Notes under the pieces: generated by a model
Seen by the model: only the letters and a program-made list of their open reading frames with translations
Told to the model about the DNA's origin: nothing
Database searches by the model: none
Program-made: the position numbers and the translations under genes
Shown here: positions 53,541 through 63,206 of the stretch, piece by piece
Layout of the letters: every line of letters starts with the position of its first letter
Numbering within the stretch: position 1 is the first letter of the stretch
From: Aristolochia californica
Taxonomy: Eukaryota; Streptophyta; Magnoliopsida; Piperales; Aristolochiaceae
Length of the DNA: 64,000 bases
Assembly (NCBI GenBank): GCA_029961685.1
Contig: JARWKL010000003.1
Location: forward strand, 16,664,884-16,728,883
Direction: 5' to 3'

Positions 53541-53626
53541 GCCTGCTAGATATATGTTGAAATGCTCAGAAGGATTCAAACAAGTGTTGGGTACAAGTTT
53601 GAAATGGTGCCAATTGATATGGGAGG
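53541..53626 (+). other. Element A internal sequence between G2 and B
   Basis: 86 bases of element A. If B is removed this joins directly to 58326: the joined plus-strand frame reads MVPIDMGGAAEILSAIK, an uninterrupted but unrecognised protein segment. Confidence 0.6.
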
Positions 53627-54009
53627 TGTTATGGTCCCAGATCCCACAATGCGATTAGCAGGGAAGAACAAGGAGGAGAAAAAAATAAAGCTCGAAGGGG
53701 AGCTTGAAACCCTGGGTTCATGAGGAGAACACCGATCCTTGGGTTCGTTTTCGGAGAACATTGATCCTAGGGTTCATTGAGGAGAATGCCAATCCTATGT
53801 TTTTGGTGAAATTAAACTTGTCCCTTTTCATTCCAGGTCATCCTTTAAATAGGACTCATGTCCACAAGGTTCAAGAGAAAATTACAATTTTGCCCCACCA
53901 TGGCATTTAACATGAAAATAAACTAAATGACTACATAACTAACTCGGTCAGAGTAATTGACTCAGTCGTGGTGTCTCTGCCTGACTTGGCCCACTATTGG
54001 TTCATAACA
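53627..54009 (-). repeat. 3' LTR of element B
   Basis: Plus-strand TGTTATGGTCCCAGATCC to TGGTTCATAACA. Shares 'cacaatgcgatt', 'gcagggaagaacaaggagg' and 'gacttggcccactattgg' with the right LTR. Confidence 0.93.
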
Positions 54010-54175
54010 TTACACCCCTCCTGGAGAACGAGCTTGTCCTCAAGCTCGAAAGTAGGGTATGCTTGCCGAAACGGCTCCACATCATCCCAAGTAGCACCCC
54101 TTTAACTGTGCCAGCCCACTAGACGACACAATCGGTGTAAGCGTGCCAATGTAGCACCACAGATGGAAAGTTTGT
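54010..54175 (-). pseudogene. Gypsy chromodomain tail kept in element B
   Basis: Minus strand: LHRLCRLVGWHS, stop, RGATWDDVEPFRQAYPTFEL and EDKLVLQEGC just before the polypurine tract. The 'ATW-D--FR--YP-F-LEDK' pattern equals the pol end of G2 (52590-52655). It shows that B derives from a gypsy element that lost the rest of pol. Confidence 0.85.
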
Positions 54176-54435
54176 GGGATCCGAAACCCTCCTCTGAAAA
54201 TCGACGATAGCCGTAGGTTCCACCTAAAAAATAATTTTTTTTTTTTTTTTGGTGACTATAGTGAAAGCTGCTGAGCATAGAAATGACACCTCGTATATAA
54301 GCATTATTAGCAGTTAGAGAGTGTTGGGTTGCTGACCTCATCATCCTCCTCCCAATCAGGTTCAATTGAGACTGAAAATAGTTGGCCTGAAATCCTTTGC
54401 ACTTGGGTTCCACTTTTTGTATTGTTTATCCCATA

Positions 54436-54740
54436 CTAGAGACCAGCAACATGAGCCTCATAAGCATCTTCATTCAAGTAAGCCATAAACAGCTGACCAA
54501 AAATTTCTGTGAGATCCTCTGCTTCTGAAAAGCAATTGGAATGCGGGTAGTGAGCCTGCCATAGTTTCCCTTGATATATTGCACTCAAATTTGAGCAAGC
54601 TGTGAGTAAACCCACTAGAGTAAATTGATGAAGAACTGATTGTATGTTCATCACCGGTGTGTAGGCAGCAGTAAAAACGTCAAGATCAAACAACTCTAAA
54701 ATTTGCAAGTGCTCATCAAACCCAAAAAGTGCACCAGGGG
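54436..54740 (-). pseudogene. PPR-like fragment downstream of the pyrophosphatase piece
   Basis: The minus-strand frame continues from the pyrophosphatase piece: after [20 protein letters not shown] it reads [29 protein letters not shown], then [20 protein letters not shown]. '[22 protein letters not shown]' is typical of plant pentatricopeptide repeats (RNA-binding organellar proteins). The final part is not recognised. No stop before 54436, so pyrophosphatase and PPR are fused in one 199-residue frame. Confidence 0.6.
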
Positions 54741-55060
54741 GGATCATCTCCTTTAGTGAAGCATCTGGAGAAATCTTGACACAAGTGGCATAGTTAGGCT
54801 TTGCTCTTCCCTCCATCATTCTTGGGATTGTGTTAAACTGCCTCCTAAATTTTTCCACCATTGTTAAGGATACACTTCCCACAATCCTCATGGTCATGGC
54901 AGAGAACCAGTAGGGTAACATAGCACCAAAAATTAATCCAGCAATGGCATATAAACATTGTCCAGCTGCATCAATTGTTAAGGATACACTTCCCACACTC
55001 CTCATGGTCATGGCAGAGAACCAGTAGGGTAACATAGCATCAAAATTAATCCCTAATTTT
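54741..55060 (-). pseudogene. Vacuolar H+-pyrophosphatase fragment, later part, with internal duplication
   Basis: Minus strand: [20 protein letters not shown], a short spacer [17 protein letters not shown], then [20 protein letters not shown] again, [20 protein letters not shown] and [20 protein letters not shown]. This matches the C-terminal third of type I vacuolar H+-pyrophosphatase, an integral tonoplast proton pump driven by pyrophosphate. A ~70 bp segment is present twice (54867-54938 and 54980-55050). About 70 residues between the preceding piece and this one are missing. Confidence 0.9.
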
Positions 55061-55069
55061 GTGACGTAT

Positions 55070-55700
55070 TCATGCTATCTCGGCAATACCACCGGCTTTA
55101 TCACTAATAGGTCCATAGACATCAAGCACAAGCCCTGTTGCCATTGTGCTAAGCTTTCCCGAAACTGCCACAGAAAGTCCATATATGGCAGCAAGACTGA
55201 AATTTACATAGATGGCTACTACAATGGCAAAAATTGGAATTATGACAGATTTTGAACCTAGTGCAAGGCCACAGATGACATTTGTTGCTACCCCTGTTCT
55301 ACAAGAGGCAGCAATATCTTTCATAGGACTGCAAGCATTGCTAGTGTATTTTCTGTTGTGTATCCAATAATGACTCTCAATATATTCCTCCTCCAACTCG
55401 TCCAAAGAGTGCCATTGAAGATGCTCTAAGACATACCTAGTAATGGATTCGTACAGTCCCTCCCAGTTACCTCTATAATATATCCCGAAGAGATTAATAG
55501 AATTATACAAACCCAACAAACCACTTGCAATTAGAAGAAAACCCATCACAACCCCTAATATGGAAGCAATAATATAAGCCTTCCTTGTGCCCTTTGTAGG
55601 CTCTAAGGTTATTTTGGCATTAGCATATGTGGCAACCCTCATTCCAAGAAAACCAGAGAGAACAAAAGTTAGAGCACACAAAACACTTACCATTGTCACA
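55070..55700 (-). pseudogene. Vacuolar H+-pyrophosphatase fragment, middle part, catalytic core deleted
   Basis: Minus strand: CALTFVLSGFLGMRVATYAN, then TRKAYIIASILGVVMGFLLI, LYNSINLFGIYYRGNWEGLY, ESITRYVLEHL, then an unrelated ~25 residues, KYTSNACSPMKDIAASCRTG, VATNVICGLALGSKSVIIPI, FAIVVAIYVNFSLAAIYGLS and [18 protein letters not shown] before the stop at 55070. The order matches type I H+-pyrophosphatase, but ~150 residues between YESIT and YTSNA are gone. These hold the pyrophosphate-binding acidic motifs, so the fragment cannot be catalytic. Confidence 0.92.
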
Positions 55701-55786
55701 TCATTTTCTTTGGGACCTTCACTCGGCATCCTTTCAAATTTGGCCAGGGCTTCCCTGTAGGTGCTATCCTTGACATAACCCTCCAT
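55701..55786 (-). pseudogene. PPR fragment fused in frame to the pyrophosphatase piece
   Basis: The 238-residue frame starts MEGYVKDSTYREALAKFERM, then PSEGPKENDVTMVSVLCA. 'GY-K---Y-EAL--FE-M-SEG-K-N-VTMVSVL-A' is a plant PPR unit. It merges within a few residues into the pyrophosphatase sequence (CALTFVL), so the junction lies near 55680. It fits template switching between two mRNAs or successive capture. Confidence 0.78.
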
Positions 55787-55795
55787 AATAGAATT

Positions 55796-56380
55796 CTAAG
55801 AACCCACCCCTAGTCGAAGAATTTCATCGAATAGTGTCTGAGTAGACATTACACCTCCACGAATTATGTTCTCCCCAATAGCAATATAATTCATCCATTG
55901 AATTATATTCTCCATCCGCAGATCAATATAATTTAGGACTGATTTGCCAGTAGTAACTTTTCTATAGTTCTTCTGAGATGGCTCACGAAGAGAAAATATT
56001 GCTCTCTGGCGAATTGTTGTATTTGCAATACATAAAGTGGTATTTGGTGCCTCAAACACTGGGCACGCTGGGCGATTTCCTCCACACCATCATCAGGGTC
56101 CCCATTCTGTGGTGGCAATGTCCGACCGATCCTCAATGTTCCATAATTGTTTGTTTCCATCAATGTGACATGCTCCACAGTGAAATCAAATTTTCTAGAA
56201 TTTGGCTCTTTCCAGTTCCCACCACCGTAGTCACCGAGAAGAACTACCGTAGGAAGCTTTTCTCGATGGCGAATAGAAGCGACATCTGATCGGAATTTGT
56301 TGTGGAGCTTCTTGGCTTAGGAATTTCCAGGCTTGGAGGGTTTAGGTCGACCCTCTGCAATCCCCATTTTGCCAATGTTC
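55796..56380 (-). other. Element B internal stretch, not recognised
   Basis: Overlapping minus-strand frames (56178-55933 and 56059-55796) contain ATTIRQRAIFSLREPSQKNY and VLNYIDLRMENIIQWMNYIA. No family was recognised. The latter reads like a continuous protein and could be another captured fragment. Confidence 0.4.
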
Positions 56381-56383
56381 GAT

Positions 56384-56913
56384 CTATGCAGTAGTTGGCC
56401 TGTTCCCAACAGCGAACAGTAGAAAATTGAGGCTGAGGTTTCGAATAGGGCTAGCGCTCATCGGACTGCTCCCCGTGTTTGAAATTCTTGTCTCTGGATT
56501 TTTTTTTTCTTTCATGATCGCATTTGTATTTATCAACGAGATCTTCCCAGCACCAGTGTTGTTGAGAATAATGACCTTAGGAAACTTTTTCAGCCGACGA
56601 ACAACAACAATGTTGACGAAGGAGATATTTGGCCGAACGAAAATAGACAAACCCAAATCGGGCTGCTCCGTAGAGATTTGAGGTCGAACAACTTCAGAAT
56701 GGGAGAAATTATTCGCCGAGATAGAGGCTGCACTGTCTTCTTCCGGAAAGGCGATTTTCCCCTCTAAATCCTTATCAAGATGTGTCTTTATTTCGGCCCC
56801 TCTCTCAGACATTTCAATGAAAATCTGTTGTATATCATCACGTATTGCCAAAATTCCTTCTTTGTGCACAGCTGCTAACTCATTATGTATTGCCAAAATT
56901 CATTCTATGCGCA
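56384..56913 (-). pseudogene. Gag-like start of element B
   Basis: 170-residue minus-strand frame: NELAAVHKEGILAIRDDIQQ, IFIEMSERGAEIKTHLDKDL and so on, a charged coiled-coil-like start, then a region without gag capsid motifs. The first codons, next to the primer site at 57938-57950, are separated from it by the solo LTR (56914-57813). The position after the 5' LTR suggests a gag N-terminus; the later part (LKKFPKVIILNNTGAGKISL) is unrecognised. Confidence 0.4.
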
Positions 56914-57813
56914 TGTTACGGTCCTGGGTGATGGATCGAGTAACACGGCGTGGGAGTTGTGAATCCAGCACTGGTACTGAGTTGCTGGACTCGGTAAGGA
57001 GGGTTAAAGATCCCTTCTTTGGGTACTTTTCCACCAGTGATCAGTCTCCCTTTTTATGATCTCATTCTAGTGCTAAAGTTATAGCTAGAATGGAAGTAAT
57101 TCAGGTGGAGACAGAATGGAGGAATACCTGTTCTTGCTCACGTTAATCAGGGTTTCAACCCTGATTTGATGCAGCTCGTTCTTGGACTTGAAGGCCTAGC
57201 TTGTGGGGTGGGGGTGGGGGCGCAGCCTTGGCTCACATTGATGGCTGTCCTTGCTCTGTTTCTGTGATGAATTCCCAGCAAGAAGGGTTGTTCTAACCCT
57301 TCACGTGAAGAACCATAATTCTTCCTCTTTTGCTGCTCGTCAAGAGGGAATTGAACCCTACTTGTTGTTGACGCTAGTGATGAGGGAAGACCCTCTCTTT
57401 GGGCTCGAAAAAGGGGTAGGAAGCTCCTCTTCTTAGTATGGATGATGAGGGATGAATTGGGTGAAGATGGATGGCAATGGAGGGTGAAGGATAGGTTGGA
57501 TTTTTGGAGTAAACCCTAAACTCAAGATCAAGAGGTGATCTCAACCTGTTTAGACTAGGTTATTCTAAAATCTCAAAGCTTACCTATTTCATTCATACCT
57601 TTCCCTTAAATAGGTCACGTCATGGAGTTTTAGGGTTATGGTTACAATAATTCCCCATAATGCCCTTACATATAAAGTAATTAGAAATAACTCCTACTTA
57701 AAACAATATAAGAAATAAATCCTACTAAAAGAAATATAAGAAATAAATCCTATTGAGTGAGTTGTTGTTGTCTCCTTCTTTGTGTGACTCGGTGTGCTAT
57801 TGAGTCCTCAAAA
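56914..57813. repeat. Solo LTR of the G1 family inside element B
   Basis: 900 bp, TGTTACGGTCCTGGGTG to GAGTCCTCAAAA, matching the G1 LTRs (27361 and 32532), with a perfect 5 bp target duplication GCGCA (56909-56913 and 57814-57818). No internal sequence is present, as expected after recombination between LTRs. The first ~500 bp are more diverged from G1 than the rest. Confidence 0.92.
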
Positions 57814-57952
57814 GCGCACTGCTGCAAGATGATCATGGAATAGCAATTGTTCCTCTGTGACGACCTTCCTCTCCCGAATTACTTGACGGATTGTTACACA
57901 TATTTCATCAAAACTCCACGGATCGCTCATTGTTTCAGCTTTGATACCAAAT

Positions 57953-58320
57953 TGTTATGGACCCAAATCCCACAATGCGATTCGCAGGGAAGAACAAGGA
58001 GGAGAAGCAAATCAAGCTCGAAGGGGAGCTTGAAACCCTGTGTTCTTTGAGGAGAACACCGATCCTTGGGTTCATTTTTGGAAAATGCCGATCCTAGGGT
58101 TTGTTGAGAAGAACGCCGATCCTATATTTTTGGTGAAATTAGACTTGTCCCTTTTCATTCAAGACTCCTGTCCACAAGGTTCAAGAGAAAATTATATTTT
58201 TTCCCCTCCATGGCATTTAATATAAAAATAAACTAAATGACTACATAACTAACTCAGTCAGAATAATTGACTCAATCGTGGTGTCTCTACCTGACTTGGC
58301 CCACTATTGGGTTCATAACA
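57953..58320 (-). repeat. 5' LTR of element B
   Basis: 368 bp, plus-strand TGTTATGGACCCAAATCC to GGGTTCATAACA. The primer site (TTGGTATCAAAGC on the minus strand) is directly to its left. Confidence 0.93.
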
Positions 58321-58325
58321 GGAGG

Positions 58326-58850
58326 TGCCGCTGAAATTTTGTCTGCTATCAAAATAAATAATCTGGGTACTGCCAGTGAAACATTAGAGCCTACAGTCAA
58401 ATTTTTTTTAGCATTGCACACTTTTCCAGTAGTATTGATGGTAAATCTTCTATACATGATGTTGTTGTTTATTTCCGCACAGGGACAACAAAATATGTGA
58501 TATGTGTTCTTGATGCATGTGCCATTCTTGGAGCTCTCGAGACTGAGATGATGATGAAATTTAAAATTGCCGATGCTGTTGCAGTGAAGAACGGTGCACA
58601 ACATAAAAACATAAAAACATAAAAACTGAGAGTAAGGATTTTGATACAACTGAGCAGAACGGCCAAGGAGGCTTGTGCCCAATCGAAGGTGTTAAGCTTG
58701 ATGGGGTTGCTGTTATTTCAGTCCTCTCAGCTTGTGCCCAGTGGAAGGTGTACATACAAGTTAATTGTTTCAAAGAGGCTTTCATACTGTTTCCAACACT
58801 ACAAGCCCTAGGTTTAAAGCCTGATCAAATTACTATAGGGGCTGGATGTG
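58326..58850 (+). pseudogene. PPR fragments of element A
   Basis: Plus strand, several frames: TTKYVICVLDACAILGALET (58485-58545), GVKLDGVAVISVLSACAQ (58690-58745), FKEAFILFPTLQALGLKPDQ and ITI (58770-58835). The 'VLDACA-LGALE' and 'D-VAVISVLSACAQ' patterns are plant PPR units. PPR proteins bind organellar RNA; these scraps cannot. 58326-58480 continues an unrecognised frame (GGAAEILSAIKINNLG). Confidence 0.72.
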
Positions 58851-59075
58851 AGTCTCAAGGATGTAGAGACTTGAAGGAGTCACTCAAGGGTCCTGAAGTA
58901 CGACTTTTCACTAGGAAGACATGGCCAGAACTTGACCTTCCAAGGGTGAGAAAGCACAAATTTATTGACTCTTCCAAATACTGTTGGTTGTGTAGATGAT
59001 TGCAATTATTGCAAGACAAAGCATGCTCCTGCCTTGATGTATATATCAGTTACTTTGAAGGAATTGAAATTCTCG
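58851..59075 (+). pseudogene. CDKAL1-type radical-SAM methylthiotransferase fragment
   Basis: Plus strand: DLKESLKGPEVRLFTRKTWP, ELDLPRVRKHKFID, then after a one-base shift PNTVGCVDDCNYCKTKHAPA. The CxxxCxxC holds an iron-sulphur cluster in radical-SAM enzymes. The 'EVRLL-RK-LP-LDLP-VR-NKF' run followed by 'VGC---C-YCKTKHA' is characteristic of the eukaryotic tRNA t6A37 methylthiotransferase (CDKAL1). The fragment covers only the junction between the N-terminal and radical-SAM domains. It is fused in frame behind the PPR piece (ORF 58673-58999). Confidence 0.85.
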
Positions 59076-59740
59076 TCCCAACCTATTGGCAATGGGGCTT
59101 GTGTGCAGAAGTTAAACATGCAAAGTTCAATAGCCAGTTATGTGGATATGGAATTGGATTTTTATGAAGGAAAGTATTCTACATTTTTACGATTATCTCG
59201 TGACGACCGGGGATTTCTAGAGGCTATTGTTTATACATTATGTATGCATCATGATGGGACTGACTTCCCCCTCTTTTGCTTTGCATCTAAACAGCAGCTC
59301 CTCTCCTGATCAGATCTTGACAAATATGGATCAAATCTTCATCTTAAATCCAACTCTCCTAGTCAGATCTTGACAAATATGGATCAAATCTTCATCCTAA
59401 ATCCGACACTCCTTTGTCCCCCAAGGCTTTTGCGGTTACCGGGGACATGCTGCATTCTGCCAATGGTGGCAAATCACGCGGCTTCATTGCTGTGCAGATT
59501 TCTTATGGTGTTGCTGTCATAGAGAGAGTGTTTGGCTTGAGTGCTAGATTTATTTCTGTGTATCATAGTGATGCAATTTCTAGATTTCTGGAACACTAGC
59601 AAATTTTGAAGTTGTTTGATCTTGTCATTTTGATTGCTGTCTACAAACCAATGCTGCCCATACCAGCAATTCTGGCAGAGTATGAAATTGTGAACCTGTG
59701 TGGTGCACATACTTCTCTAAGTACCTTGACAACACGGGGC
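59076..59740 (+). pseudogene. Unrecognised coding-like fragments of element A
   Basis: Frames on the plus strand read MELDFYEGKYSTFLRLSRDD (59145-59205), then PKAFAVTGDMLHSANGGKSR, GFIAVQISYGVAVIERVFGL (59415-59535), and LAEYEIVNLCGAHTSLSTLT. They look like real protein but I cannot assign them. A ~60 bp segment containing 'cagatcttgacaaatatgg' is present twice (59311 and 59363). Confidence 0.45.
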
Positions 59741-60305
59741 GCAGCAACTAACACAGTTTTCCCGCCCAACAAATTTATACTGACATGTTCACTCCATCTA
59801 CTTAGTACAGAGATTATCTAATTATGTTTGAAGGCCAATTAACAATTGGAATTGAGCCAATGAATTTTGGTCATGATGCTGCTTCTACTAAGCTGGTAGA
59901 GTAGGTAAAAACTATGCAAGAAATTAGTGGGTTGCAGGACCTTGATTTTGTCATTGAAGCTTCACTACAGGACATGGGGGCTGAACCAAATAAGCCACCT
60001 CCAGCCTCAAACGAGGTGGTTGCCAGACTTCCAATCATCACAGTCACACATGAAATCTTAGTGAAGCAAGGGAGATAGACATAATATGTAGTTTGCAGGG
60101 AGCAATTGGTTATAGATGACAAGATGCAGAAGTTTCCTTGCAATCATTTATTTCACCCAAATTACCTCATGCCATGGCTGGATCAGCATACTTCGTGCCC
60201 GATCTGTAGGCATGAGCTACAAACAGATGACCATGCATATGAGAGCTGAAAAACTCTTGAAAAGGTGGTTGCAAACGAAAGGACAGAAGCAGACTCCGAG
60301 GTAGA
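59741..60305 (+). pseudogene. AIP2: AIP2-type RING E3 ubiquitin ligase fragment
   Basis: Plus strand: ATNTVFPPNKF, LTIGIEPMNFGHDAASTKLV, stop, TMQEISGLQDLDFVIEASLQ, DMGAEPNKPPPASNEVVARL, PIITVTHEILVKQG, two stops, then a RING: VVCREQLVIDDKMQKFPCNH, LFHPNYLMPWLDQHTSCPIC and RHELQTDDHAYES. The match is to the C-terminal half of the plant AIP2 (ABI3-interacting) E3 ligase. Two metal-binding cysteines are lost (YVVC for C-x2-C; HPNY for HPPC), so the RING is not functional. Contiguous over what are normally several exons, as far as I recall, which suggests an mRNA source. It ends at a stop near 60305. Confidence 0.88.
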
Positions 60306-60333
60306 GTAAAAAAATAAAATTAATTTTCAGAGA

Positions 60334-60774
60334 TTTTGAATTTATGGAAAAGTGAAATACTTCATTGACTTCAATAACTTGTTGTAATCAGAGTACATGA
60401 ACCTCTATTTATAATAGAGGAAGGTAGTAGAGTCCAATTACAATATAACTACCTTTGTCCCAATTACACCCAAACTCTAACACTTAAGGTAAATCCTAAC
60501 ATAATTAGGTAACTCAATATTGATAAAAGACAAATATAACTTAAACTAAAACTCTTCTTGATCGTGACCCTAAGATAAAGATACTTTTGTGAGTCCTTCT
60601 TCATCTTCTAACTGATGTGATAAGGATGCCAGCTCTTGTTAATCCTTGTGGGTCCTACTTCTTATGGGCTTGAGCCCATCTTGTGGGCCTTCCTTGGTCA
60701 TGTGGCCCATCTTATAATAATCTTACATATGTGGGCCTTCCTTGGTCGTTTGGGCTTGATCTTATCTTCCAACA
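60334..60774 (-). repeat. 3' LTR of the family N element in A
   Basis: Plus-strand TTTTGAATTTATGG (TGTT start mutated) to ATCTTCCAACA. TATA region 'ctatttataatagagg' at about 60403. Confidence 0.92.
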
Positions 60775-61144
60775 CTCCCCCTCAAGCTAGGGGTGAGACA
60801 ACAACATGAACCCCCAGCTTGCTGCAAATGATGTATAGAATATTTTGTATTAAATGGCATATCTTCCAATATGCCTTCATCTTCCAATGTTCCCCCTCAC
60901 ACTGTTGCGTCCTTCCATGAGGCTCTGCGGCATTATAAGTGAGAGTAAAAATTACTCCTAGCCGATAAGCCATTGCTTCATACTCCAGTCTTAATGCTGG
61001 ATGTAGGGCACACTTCACTGCTATCGGTAGTCTGTCTATCGGCATTGCTCTGAAGTGTCCACCATCATGTCCCTCCACAAGACAACGACTCTCAAATGGT
61101 AGGAGACATAAAAGCCATTACAAGGGGGGATAACATAGATGTAA

Positions 61145-61435
61145 TCATAAGTTCCTCCATGGACTTCCAACCACAAATAATTTTCATCTTTTTTACGGTG
61201 ATGAGGTTCCTCCGTCGTGGACTCCCAACCACAAATAATTTTCATCTTTTTGATGGGGATGAAGTTCCTCCATCATGGACTTCCAACCACAAATAAGTTT
61301 CATCTTTTTTATGGGGATGAAGTTCCTCCGTCGTGGACTCCCAACCACAAATAATTTTCATCTTTTTTACGGGGATGAAGTTCCTCCGTCGTGGACTCCC
61401 AACCACAAACAATTTTGATTTTTTTGACTGCGTAA
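61145..61435. repeat. ~58 bp tandem repeat, about five copies
   Basis: Unit 'ggggatgaagttcctccgt', 'cgtggactcccaaccaca', then 'ataattttcatctttt'. The minus strand has overlapping open frames that repeat KKDENYLWLEVHDGGTSS and KIICGWESTTEELH, the result of a short repeat without stops. Same unit as at 14880-15275. Confidence 0.92.
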
Positions 61436-62159
61436 AATAAATTATGACATGAGGCCACCTCTTCTTCAATAATAATGTCCCCAAAGAGACATAATAGCTG
61501 CAACTGAATATAACACGACCATCTTCCAACACATATAGCACGAACCAAATAATAAACTTTGTAAAAGAACCCAAGAAATTATTCGATATAAAAATTTCTT
61601 CTTAGATGCACAAGCTTCATCTTTTGTGCGCCCCCTTTCTTGAGTATTTTAGTCACATAAACTTATCCACAACATAAGGAATAAAATACCTCTTTTTTGT
61701 TCTTCTTCTACTTCTCCCCCTCAAGCTGGGAGGTAATGGTAGTGATCCCAGCTTGAACCAAATATCATAGATATAGCAATAAGCCCAAATAATAGAGATG
61801 TATAAATAAGCCCTCAAACCAGGGAGAAGTGAGATATTTTCCTGATATATCAACTAAAAAAGTGACACAAAACATTGGGCATACATTCGGATTTTTCTGT
61901 ACAACAGAATACCAGCATGACCTTTGATTATTTCAATGCGAATATTTCTTTAAATATAGATCAGATTGACATGAAATTCTTCGTCTGAAACTAGACTTAA
62001 ATATATTTCATCCAATTATAACATATCTTCACACAATATAATTATCATAAGATAAATAATCTGATAGATTTCAGTCTCTGTCATCTGGCCGAACTAAGTA
62101 TTGTTTCTCCTTTTTTCCCGAATGACCATTGACTCTTCCAAGAAAAATATCTTCTTTTA

Positions 62160-62560
62160 AAAAAATCATACCAAGAATTGGTTGAATAGGTATGAAAATA
62201 GACTTACGTATCTTTCGTTTGATATATAATTCTCCATATAAAGTCTCTTTCTTGATAGCATAAAATACCTCGAAATTTGTAACTTTTTGCTGTTGCTCGA
62301 ACCTCTTCTTCAATCTCACTTTTGTTGCTTCAAATATCGATTTCTCTTTGTAGATAACTCAGATAAAAAATTGGTTGAATATGTAAAAGAATAGACTTAC
62401 AAATATTTCTTTTGATATATATTTCTCCATATAAAGTCTAGTTATCGATAGCAAAAAATACCTCGGAATCAGATGGCTCGAACCTTTCTGCGATCTGACC
62501 TTTGCTCATTCAAATATCGATATCTCTCTGTAGATAACTCCGATTGGAACAAATATGTTT
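62160..62560. repeat. ~200 bp tandem duplication
   Basis: Landmarks 'aattggttgaata', 'aatagactta', 'ttgatatata', 'ctccatataaagtct', 'aatacctcg', 'tggctcgaacc'-like and 'caaatatcgat' occur in the same order at about 62175-62345 and 62370-62545. No coding was recognised. 62685-62712 has two 'gggttta'-type words. Confidence 0.8.
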
Positions 62561-62771
62561 TATTTGGAAATTAAACTCAAATATATTTCCACCAATATAT
62601 AATATTCAATATGAAAAACTATGTATAGTGTTAAAAAATGCAAAGAGAACTATGGGTGTAGGGATTGAAAAATTACTACGAACCTAGACCTAGGGTTTAG
62701 GGTTTAGAGAAAAGGATCACATTACCTCCATGAGTTGACCAAGTCAACTCACAGAACCTGCTCTAATACCA

Positions 62772-63201
62772 TGTTGAATTTATGAAAAGTTGAAATACTT
62801 CATTGACTTCAATAACTGAGTACATGAATCTCTATTTATAATAGAAGAAGGTAGTAGAGTCCAATTACAATAAAACTACTTTTGTCTTAATTACGCCCAA
62901 ACTCTAACACTTAAGGTAAGTCCTAACATAATTAGGTAACTCAATATTGATAAAAGACAAATATAACTTAAACTAAAACTCTTCTTGGTCGTGACCCTAA
63001 GATAAAGATACTTTTGTGAGTCATTCTTGATCTTCCAACTGATGTGATAAGGGTGCCAGCTCTTGGTAATCATTGTGGGTCCTACTTCTTATGGGCTTGG
63101 GCCCATCTTGTGGGCATTCCATGGTCATGTGGCCCATCTTATAATAATCTTACATATGTGGACCTTCCTTGGTCGTTTGGGCTTGATCTTATCTTCCGAC
63201 A
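62772..63201 (-). repeat. 5' LTR of the family N element in A
   Basis: 430 bp, plus-strand TGTTGAATTTATGAAAAG to ATCTTCCGACA. 'gctctaatacca' to its left is the primer site on the minus strand (TGGTATTAGAGC). Confidence 0.93.
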
Positions 63202-63206
63202 AGAGG

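Larger units (their letters stand above)
53627..58320 (-). mobile_element. Element B: gypsy-derived LTR element carrying a PPR / pyrophosphatase chimera
   Basis: LTRs 53627-54009 and 57953-58320 (383 and 368 bp), with a perfect target duplication GGAGG (53622-53626 and 58321-58325). Primer site TTGGTATCAAAGC on the minus strand (57950-57938) and polypurine tract 'aggaggggtgtaa' on the minus strand beside 54010. The minus order is LTR, primer site, gag-like start, PPR piece, vacuolar pyrophosphatase pieces, PPR-like piece, gypsy chromodomain tail, LTR. No reverse transcriptase or integrase. A 900 bp solo LTR of the G1 family lies inside it. About 3.8 kb without that. Confidence 0.92.
60334..63201 (-). 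mobile_element. Non-autonomous LTR element of family N, complete
   Basis: LTRs 60334-60774 and 62772-63201 (441 and 430 bp), minus strand. The primer site reads TGGTATTAGAGC on the minus strand (62771-62760) and the polypurine tract 'cttgagggggag' is next to the left LTR. Flanks AGAGA (60329-60333) and AGAGG (63202-63206) match in four of five. No gag or pol; the internal 2 kb has a ~58 bp tandem repeat and a ~200 bp duplication. It is the best-defined member of the family also seen at 14100-16641, 19796-22315 and (LTR only) 48789-49500. Confidence 0.92.

Noticed and set aside
61096..61574. Minus-strand frames with repeated KKDENYLWLEVHDGGT peptides
   Set aside because: Products of a 58 bp minisatellite without stops. 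The unit is not a multiple of three and no start or conserved frame is seen, so I treat it as a repeat rather than a repeat protein.
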